A stretch of 33,661 nucleotides of DNA from Comamonadaceae bacterium (lineage in GTDB: Bacteria; Pseudomonadota; Gammaproteobacteria; Burkholderiales; Burkholderiaceae_C). How positions within the stretch are numbered: the stretch's first letter is position 1; each line of letters starts with the position of its first letter. This document shows positions 27,236-33,661 of the stretch, piece after piece. Below the pieces are notes generated by a model. The model did not search any database. It saw nothing but the letters and a program-made list of their open reading frames with translations, and was not told the origin of the DNA. The translations under genes and the position numbers were made by a program. Location of the stretch: contig CANFJA010000003.1 of NCBI GenBank assembly GCA_947447235.1, positions 1 through 33,661 on the forward strand. The letters run 5' to 3'.

Positions 27236-29143
27236 ATGGTTCAGATTACTCTTCCCGATGGTTCACAACGAGATTTCCCAGGTCCGGTGAGTGTGGCTGA
27301 GGTGGCTTCATCTATTGGTGCAGGCCTAGCCAAGGCTTCGTTGGCTGGCAAGGTGGATGGCAAATTGGTGGATACCAGTTACACCATCAGCACCAGCGCG
27401 AACTTGGCCATCATCACAGCCAAGGATCCTGAAGGTCTGGAAGTGATTCGACATTCCACGGCGCACCTTCTGGCCTATGCGGTCAAGGACCTGTTTCCTC
27501 AAGCCCAAGTCACCATTGGGCCGGTCATCGACAACGGTTTTTTCTACGATTTCTCCTACAGCCGCAGTTTCACCCCAGAAGACTTGGCCGCGATTGAGAA
27601 ACGCATGACCGAGTTGTCTAACAAAGATGAGGCTGTTGTGCGACGTGTGTTGCCTCGGGATGAGGCTGTTGCTCACTTCAAATCGCTTGGCGAGCACTAC
27701 AAGGCTGAGATCATCGCCAGCATTCCATCCAACGAAGATGTCAGTCTTTACCGCGAGGGCCAATTTGAAGACCTTTGCCGTGGCCCCCATGTCCCGAGCA
27801 CTGGCAAGCTCAAGCACTTCAAGCTGATGAAGGTCGCGGGTGCCTATTGGCGTGGTGACCATCGCAACGAAATGTTGCAGCGTATTTATGGCACCGCATG
27901 GACCAGCAAAGAGGATTTGCAGCGCTACCTGACTCAGTTGGAAGAGGCGGAGAAGCGGGACCACAGAAAGCTTGGACGTGAGTTGGACTTGTTCCATATT
28001 GACGAGCATTCACCAGGAACTGTTTTTTGGCACCCCCATGGATGGACGGTCTGGCAAGAGGTCGAGCAGTACATGCGTCGCGTGTACCGAGACAACGGCT
28101 ACCAAGAGGTCAAAGGGCCACAGATCTTGGATCAAGGCCTGTGGGAGAAGACAGGGCACTGGGACAAATACCGTGAAAACATGTTCACCACTGAGAGTGA
28201 GAAACGTGATTACGCCCTCAAACCCATGAACTGCCCTGGACACCTGATTATTTTCAAACAGGGCATCAAGAGTTATAGAGATTTACCGTTGCGCTATGGT
28301 GAATTTGGGCAGTGCCATCGCAATGAACCATCAGGCAGTTTGCACGGCATCATGCGCGTTCGCGCTTTCACACAAGATGACGGACACATCTTTTGCACTG
28401 AAGCGCAAATTCAAGCTGAGGTGATCGCTTTTACAACCCTGTTGCAAAAAGTCTATAAAGATTTTGGTTTCACTGAGATCCTTTATCGCCTCTCCACCAG
28501 GCCTGAGCAACGGATCGGCAGCGATGAAAGTTGGGATCGTGCAGAAAATGCCCTCGCGCAAGGACTCCGTGCTTCAAATTGCGACTTTGAGTACTTGCCC
28601 GGCGAGGGCGCTTTTTATGGCCCCAAGATTGAATACACACTGAAAGACGCGATAGGACGTGAATGGCAATGCGGCACCATCCAGGTTGATCCCAACATGC
28701 CCGAGCGCCTAGATGCTGAATTTGTCGGTGAAGACGGAGCGCGTCATCGCCCCATCATGCTGCACCGCGCCATCGTCGGCAGCCTCGAGCGGTTCATTGG
28801 GATTTTGATCGAGCAGCACGCTGGAGCCTTGCCTACTTGGTTGGCGCCAACCCAAGTTTCGGTGCTCAATATCACCGATTCACAGGCTGAATATGCCCAA
28901 GAAGTTGCAAAAACGCTGCGAAATCAAGGGCTTAGGGTTGATTTAGACCTTCGCAACGAGAAAATTACGTATAAAATACGCGAGCATTCGATGCAAAAGC
29001 TTCCCTATATCTTGGTCGTAGGTGACAAAGAAAAGGAAGCAGGTGCCGTCGCAGTGCGCGCCCGAGGCAACCAAGACCTCGGTGTGATGTCTCTCCAGGC
29101 TTTCTCCGAAAAGATTGCTTCAGACATCGCTCTCAAAAGCTGA
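27236..29143 (+). CDS. thrS: Threonine--tRNA ligase
   Basis: TGS domain [80 protein letters not shown]. Confidence 0.98.
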   Translation: MVQITLPDGSQRDFPGPVSVAEVASSIGAGLAKASLAGKVDGKLVDTSYTISTSANLAIITAKDPEGLEVIRHSTAHLLAYAVKDLFPQAQVTIGPVIDNGFFYDFSYSRSFTPEDLAAIEKRMTELSNKDEAVVRRVLPRDEAVAHFKSLGEHYKAEIIASIPSNEDVSLYREGQFEDLCRGPHVPSTGKLKHFKLMKVAGAYWRGDHRNEMLQRIYGTAWTSKEDLQRYLTQLEEAEKRDHRKLGRELDLFHIDEHSPGTVFWHPHGWTVWQEVEQYMRRVYRDNGYQEVKGPQILDQGLWEKTGHWDKYRENMFTTESEKRDYALKPMNCPGHLIIFKQGIKSYRDLPLRYGEFGQCHRNEPSGSLHGIMRVRAFTQDDGHIFCTEAQIQAEVIAFTTLLQKVYKDFGFTEILYRLSTRPEQRIGSDESWDRAENALAQGLRASNCDFEYLPGEGAFYGPKIEYTLKDAIGREWQCGTIQVDPNMPERLDAEFVGEDGARHRPIMLHRAIVGSLERFIGILIEQHAGALPTWLAPTQVSVLNITDSQAEYAQEVAKTLRNQGLRVDLDLRNEKITYKIREHSMQKLPYILVVGDKEKEAGAVAVRARGNQDLGVMSLQAFSEKIASDIALKS

Positions 29144-29219
29144 TTTCACCTAGAAATTGCCAAGAGTTGTGCGTTGCACACGTGTGTCGGTTTGTTTTTG
29201 ATTTTTAAGGATAGTCACC

Positions 29220-29819
29220 ATCGCTACAGAATTTCGCGACCGCCGTCAACGCGAGGAACGCAAACACCGCCTGAACCGGGAAATCATGGCCCCGGAAGTC
29301 CGTCTCTCTGGTCCTGACAACGAACCTTTAGGCATTGTGAGTTTGGCTGAAGCCTTACGCATGGCTGGCGAGATCGATGTTGACTTGGTTGAAATTGCAG
29401 CCACGGCGGTACCGCCAGTCTGCCGCTTGATGGACTACGGTAAGTTCAAGTACCAAGAGCAAAAGAAAGCGGCAGAAGCCAAATCCAAGCAAAAGGTCAT
29501 TGAGGTCAAGGAAATCAAATTCCGACCTGGTACCGATGATGGCGACTACAACATCAAGATGCGCAACATCAAGCGCTTCTTGGATGACGGCGACAAATGC
29601 AAGATCACGTTGCGCTTTCGGGGCCGCGAGATCACGCACCAGGAAATCGGTATGGCGCTGTTGCAGCGTATCCGTGATGAGTTGGCGGACCTGATCGTGG
29701 TTGAACAGTTCCCCAAACTCGAAGGGCGTCAGATGATCATGATGATCGCGCCTGGCAAGAAGAAATCGGGTGGCGCCGCCAAACCCGCCGCAGAAACTGC
29801 TTCGGCAGACGCTGCGTAA
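29220..29819 (+). CDS. infC: Translation initiation factor IF-3, non-canonical ATC start
   Basis: SD-like TAAGGATAGTCACC then ATC GCT ACA GAA TTT CGC GAC CGC CGT... = (M)[30 protein letters not shown], in frame with ORF 29286..29819, which lacks 22 N-terminal codons including the conserved (R/L)NREI. Confidence 0.9.
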   Translation: MATEFRDRRQREERKHRLNREIMAPEVRLSGPDNEPLGIVSLAEALRMAGEIDVDLVEIAATAVPPVCRLMDYGKFKYQEQKKAAEAKSKQKVIEVKEIKFRPGTDDGDYNIKMRNIKRFLDDGDKCKITLRFRGREITHQEIGMALLQRIRDELADLIVVEQFPKLEGRQMIMMIAPGKKKSGGAAKPAAETASADAA

Positions 29820-29834
29820 ATTGGTGGTGAATTA

Positions 29835-29887
29835 GTGTCTCGGGGCTAACAAGACTGCGCATCGGTGCGCAGGCGCCTCACGAGCAC
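29835..29887 (+). promoter_or_regulatory. Structured infC-rpmI spacer, candidate L20-type autoregulatory RNA
   Basis: Outer helix GTG-(T)-CTCG (29835-29842)/CGAGCAC (29881-29887); inner hairpin CTGCGCA-TCGG-TGCGCAG (29855-29872); followed by AAAGGAGC SD of rpmI. Confidence 0.45.
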
Positions 29888-29906
29888 AAATAAAAGGAGC
29901 ATTCAC

Positions 29907-30110
29907 ATGCCCAAAATGAAGACCAAAAGCAGCGCTAAAAAGCGCTTCCGCGTTCGTCCAGGTGGCACCGTCAAGCGCGGTCAAGCCTTCAAACGTCACA
30001 TCTTGACCAAGAAGACCACCAAGAACAAGCGTCACCTGCGTGGTGCAGTCAATGTGCATGAGACCAACATGGGTCACATGGCGCAAATGCTGCCCAAAGC
30101 TGGCCTGTAA
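29907..30110 (+). CDS. rpmI: 50S ribosomal protein L35
   Basis: [56 protein letters not shown]. Start at the internal Met of ORF 29865..30110. Confidence 0.97.
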   Translation: MPKMKTKSSAKKRFRVRPGGTVKRGQAFKRHILTKKTTKNKRHLRGAVNVHETNMGHMAQMLPKAGL

Positions 30111-30136
30111 TCAACTGACGAACAAGGAGAAATACT

Positions 30137-30496
30137 ATGCCTCGCGTTAAACGTGGTGTCACGGCCCGTGCCCGTCACAAAAAAGTTCTGGCTTTAGCCA
30201 AAGGTTTCCGCGGTCGTCGCGGTAATGTCTTCCGCATCGCTAAACAAGCGGTGATGAAGGCGGGTCAATACGCCTACCGTGATCGCCGCACCAAAAAGCG
30301 TGTGTTCCGTCAGTTGTGGATCGCCCGTATCAACGCCGCTGCGCGTCAGTGTGGCCTGACCTACAGCCAATTTGCCAACGGCCTGAAAAAAGCTGCGATC
30401 GAAATCGACCGCAAGATGTTGGCTGATTTGGCCGTGCACGACATGGCTGCATTCAGCCACATCGTGGACCAAGTCAAAGCCAAGCTGGCTGCTTGA
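30137..30496 (+). CDS. rplT: 50S ribosomal protein L20
   Basis: [51 protein letters not shown]. Confidence 0.98.
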   Translation: MPRVKRGVTARARHKKVLALAKGFRGRRGNVFRIAKQAVMKAGQYAYRDRRTKKRVFRQLWIARINAAARQCGLTYSQFANGLKKAAIEIDRKMLADLAVHDMAAFSHIVDQVKAKLAA

Positions 30497-30559
30497 TGCC
30501 CGCTGAGGTCACGTTGCGGCTGAGCGCTTTCGCAACACCGTAACGTACCCACCAGCCAA

Positions 30560-30596
30560 GGGATTGAAGCTGCAACCAGCTTCAATCCCTTTTTTG
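30560..30596 (+). terminator. Strong intrinsic terminator between rplT and pheS
   Basis: GGGATTGAAGCT-GCAACC-AGCTTCAATCCC (12 bp perfect) followed by TTTTTTGTTTT. Confidence 0.92.
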
Positions 30597-30616
30597 TTTT
30601 TTACATCCGAATTCCT

Positions 30617-31669
30617 ATGAACGAGTTGGACTCTTTGGTCACCAGCGCACAGGCCTTGTTTGCACAAAGCGCCACCCCTGCTGATCTTGAAAACGCCAAG
30701 GCCCAGTTTTTGGGTAAGTCAGGTCGCATCACCGAGTTGATGAAAGGCATGGCTGCCTTGAGCGTGGAAGAAAAAAAGTCACGTGGTGCGGCCATCAACG
30801 TCGCCAAGCAAGCCATTGAGGCAGCGCTGAATGCGCGCCGTCAAGCCTTGGCCGATGCTGAACTCGAGACCCAACTCAAAGCCGAAGCCCTTGACGTCAG
30901 TCTGCCTGGGCGCACGCGCACGACAGGGGGTTTGCACCCTGTGTCCTTGACACTTGAGCGCATCGAAGCCATCTTTGGTTCGATGGGTTTTGATGTGGCC
31001 CAGGGCCCAGAGATCGAGACCGATTGGTTCAACTTCACCGCCCTCAACACGCCGCAAGACCACCCGGCACGCTCCATGCACGACACCTTCTATGTCGAAG
31101 GTGGCAGCTCTGAGGCGCCCAACTTGTTGCGCACCCACACCAGCCCGATGCAAATCCGCCATGCGGTGCAGCACGTCAAGCGCTACCGGGCTTTGATGGA
31201 TGCAGGCCAGGTGATGCCTGAAATTCGTGTCATTGCACCGGGACGCACCTACCGCGTCGACAGCGATGCCACCCATTCCCCTATGTTTCACCAGTGCGAG
31301 GGCTTGTGGGTCGGTGAGAACGTGAGCTTCAAAGACCTCAAAGTTGTCTTCACCGACTTTTACAGAACTTTCTTCGAAACCGACGACTTGGTGTTGCGTT
31401 TCCGCCCCAGCTTTTTCCCATTCACCGAGCCCAGTGCTGAGGTCGATATTCAGTTCGCCAGTGGGCCACTTGCCGGACGTTGGTTAGAAGTTGCTGGCTC
31501 TGGTGAAGTCCATCCCAACGTCATTCGCAACATGGGCCTCGATCCCGAGCGCTACATTGGCTTTGCTTTTGGCATGGGCACCGACCGCTTGACCATGTTG
31601 CGTTACGGCGTCAGCGACTTGCGCCTGTTCTTTGATGGCGACATTCGCTTCTTGAGCCAGTTCCAGTAA
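30617..31669 (+). CDS. pheS: Phenylalanine--tRNA ligase alpha subunit
   Basis: [61 protein letters not shown]. Confidence 0.98.
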   Translation: MNELDSLVTSAQALFAQSATPADLENAKAQFLGKSGRITELMKGMAALSVEEKKSRGAAINVAKQAIEAALNARRQALADAELETQLKAEALDVSLPGRTRTTGGLHPVSLTLERIEAIFGSMGFDVAQGPEIETDWFNFTALNTPQDHPARSMHDTFYVEGGSSEAPNLLRTHTSPMQIRHAVQHVKRYRALMDAGQVMPEIRVIAPGRTYRVDSDATHSPMFHQCEGLWVGENVSFKDLKVVFTDFYRTFFETDDLVLRFRPSFFPFTEPSAEVDIQFASGPLAGRWLEVAGSGEVHPNVIRNMGLDPERYIGFAFGMGTDRLTMLRYGVSDLRLFFDGDIRFLSQFQ

Positions 31670-31694
31670 TTCGCCCACCGACACGAGATTCACC

Positions 31695-33661
31695 ATGCAA
31701 TTCCCCGAATCCTGGTTGCGCGAATTCTGCAACCCTTCTCTCACGACCCAACAGTTGGCTGACACCTTGACCATGGCAGGTCTTGAGGTGGAAGACCTTC
31801 AACCCGTTGCGCCGCCTTTCACGGGCATCGTGGTGGGTGAAATCAAAGAAGCCGTTCAACATCCCGATGCAGATCGCTTGCGCGTGTGCCAAGTTGACGT
31901 GGGGCAGGGCAGCTTGCTTAATATCGTGTGCGGTGCACCCAATGCCCGCGTGGGTATCAAAATTCCATGTGCCATGGTCGGCGCCGAGCTGCCCCCAGGC
32001 GAGGACGGCAAACCTTTCAAAATCAAAGTAGGCAAACTGCGCGGCGTGGAAAGCCAAGGCATGTTGTGCTCCGCCAAAGAACTCAAAATTGCCGAGGACC
32101 ATGGCGGTTTGCTGGAGTTGCCCGCCGACGCGCCCTTGGGACAAAACATCCGCGAATACCTCCAGCTCGATGACACACTGTTCACCCTCAAGCTCACGCC
32201 CAACTTGGCGCATTGCTTGAGCGTCTATGGCATCGCACGCGAACTCTCGGCTTTGACCGGCGCGCCTTTGAAAGCCCCGAGCTTCCCAGCGGTCTCCGTG
32301 AGTAACCACGATCAATTGCCCGTCCACATCAGTGCGCCCGATTTGTGTGGGCGCTTCTCGGGCCGAGTGGTGCGTGGCGTCAATACCCAAGCACAAACGC
32401 CTGCATGGATGGTGGACCGATTGGCGCGTTGTGGCCAACGCAGTGTTAGCCCCTTGGTCGATATTTCGAACTACGTGATGTTCGAATTGGGTCGCCCCTC
32501 GCACATCTTTGATTTGGACAAAATCCATGGCGGTTTGGACGTGCGTTGGGGCAAGCCAGGCGAGTCGCTCAAGCTCTTGAATGGCAACACCGTCACGCTC
32601 GACGACAAGGTCGGCGTCATTGCCGACGACACCCAAGTCGAATCGCTCGCAGGCATCATGGGGGGCGACGCGACCGCCGTGAGTGACACCACGCACAACA
32701 TCTACATCGAAGCCGCCTTCTGGTGGCCCTCGGCCATCACAGGCCGTTCACGTCGTTTCAACTTCAGCACCGATGCAGGGCACCGCTTCGAGCGTGGTGT
32801 TGATCCGCAGCTGACCGTCGAGCACATCGAGCGCATCACCCAACTGGTGATCGACATTTGCAGCACACCGCAGACCACCGTGGGCCCGGTGGTTGACCAA
32901 CAAGTCAATATGCCTGCGGCTGAGTCGGTTACTTTGCGTGTGGCACGTGCCGCCAAAGTCATTGGCATGCCCTTGACGCAGCAGCGTGTGGCAGATGCAC
33001 TGTGTGGTTTGGGCTTGTCTGTGAGCGAAGCAGAGGGGTCTGTGACCGTTCAAGTCCCGTCCTACCGCTTTGACTTGCAGATCGAAGAAGACTTGATCGA
33101 AGAAGTCGCACGCATGGTGGGCTACAACAACTTGCCTACCACGCCGCCACTCGCTCCCATCACAGCCAGCGTGCGGATTGAATCACAACGCAGCCCGCAC
33201 GCTGTGCGTCGTCATTTGGCGGCTTTGGGATACCAAGAAACCATCAATTTCAGCTTTGTGGAAGAACGTTGGGAGCACGAGCTCGCAGGCAATACCGACC
33301 CCATCAAATTGCTCAACCCCATCGCCAGCCAGATGAGCGTGATGCGCTCCTCGCTGCTCGGTTCTTTGCTCAACGTGGTCAAGTTCAACGCAGACCGCAA
33401 GGCCAGTGCTGTGCGCGTGTTCGAACTGGGTCGTGTGTTCAAGAAAGACCCATCGGTCAAAGACAGCGATACCACTGTGCAAGGCTTTGACCAACCCATG
33501 CATGTCGCAGGCGTGGTGTTTGGCAGTGTTACGCCCGCGCAGTGGGGCAGCAAAGAGCAGGGCGTTGACTTCTTTGATGTCAAAGCCGATGTGCAAGCTT
33601 TGCTGGCACCCGCTCAGCCAAGTTTTGAAGCTGCTGAGCATCCCGCCATGCATCCGGGACG
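31695..33661 (+). CDS. pheT: Phenylalanine--tRNA ligase beta subunit, C-terminus cut by window edge
   Basis: Direct translation from ATG 31695: [72 protein letters not shown]... with no stop to window end. Confidence 0.97.
   Translation, partial: MQFPESWLREFCNPSLTTQQLADTLTMAGLEVEDLQPVAPPFTGIVVGEIKEAVQHPDADRLRVCQVDVGQGSLLNIVCGAPNARVGIKIPCAMVGAELPPGEDGKPFKIKVGKLRGVESQGMLCSAKELKIAEDHGGLLELPADAPLGQNIREYLQLDDTLFTLKLTPNLAHCLSVYGIARELSALTGAPLKAPSFPAVSVSNHDQLPVHISAPDLCGRFSGRVVRGVNTQAQTPAWMVDRLARCGQRSVSPLVDISNYVMFELGRPSHIFDLDKIHGGLDVRWGKPGESLKLLNGNTVTLDDKVGVIADDTQVESLAGIMGGDATAVSDTTHNIYIEAAFWWPSAITGRSRRFNFSTDAGHRFERGVDPQLTVEHIERITQLVIDICSTPQTTVGPVVDQQVNMPAAESVTLRVARAAKVIGMPLTQQRVADALCGLGLSVSEAEGSVTVQVPSYRFDLQIEEDLIEEVARMVGYNNLPTTPPLAPITASVRIESQRSPHAVRRHLAALGYQETINFSFVEERWEHELAGNTDPIKLLNPIASQMSVMRSSLLGSLLNVVKFNADRKASAVRVFELGRVFKKDPSVKDSDTTVQGFDQPMHVAGVVFGSVTPAQWGSKEQGVDFFDVKADVQALLAPAQPSFEAAEHPAMHPG

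Noticed and set aside
29144-29219. thrS-infC spacer inspected for a hairpin (GTGC-GTT-GCAC, ACACGTGT)
   Set aside because: Only short, overlapping dyads; no convincing single structure.
31611-32696. 361-aa antisense ORF opposite pheS/pheT
   Set aside because: Overlaps confidently coding pheS end and pheT; no domain; typical shadow ORF.
1-33661. Search for tRNA, rRNA, integrase/transposase, phage or defence genes
   Set aside because: No cloverleaf, rRNA signature, transposase, restriction, toxin-antitoxin or Cas motifs recognised by eye; tRNAscan/HMM search would be needed to be definitive.

Overview
This is a 33.7 kb chromosomal segment that looks like a Burkholderiales (probably Comamonadaceae-like) betaproteobacterium. 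It is tightly packed and mostly housekeeping. In order: ppsR (partial, -), ppsA, a two-subunit VC_2705-type solute symporter, rpsF-priB-rpsR-rplI, dnaB, PIN-PhoH ATPase (-), bcp (-), Mth938-like protein (-), an ATGA-overlapped chain alaA-like/hom/thrC/mobB/moeA/moaD followed by moaE, clpB, an MFS transporter plus an orphan ThDP enzyme, a histone-tail/SWIB fusion (-), an AT-rich regulatory island, aceA, a NaChBac-like sodium channel (-), thrS, infC (non-canonical AUC start), rpmI, rplT, pheS and pheT (partial). I found no CRISPR array, transposon, prophage, rRNA or convincing tRNA. I see no clear novel multigene system. The most interesting signals are non-coding or architectural: (i) an intrinsic terminator inside the thrS leader within a divergent intergenic region; (ii) a structured infC-rpmI spacer that could be an L20-type autoregulatory RNA; (iii) an rpsF leader hairpin that could be an S6:S18 operator; (iv) stacked palindromes between a good sigma70-like promoter and aceA; (v) a sigma32-like promoter before clpB; (vi) an EF-hand-like loop plus a long charged insert in the symporter; (vii) a perfect DnaA box before dnaB. 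All family calls come from reading the protein sequences; no database search was run.
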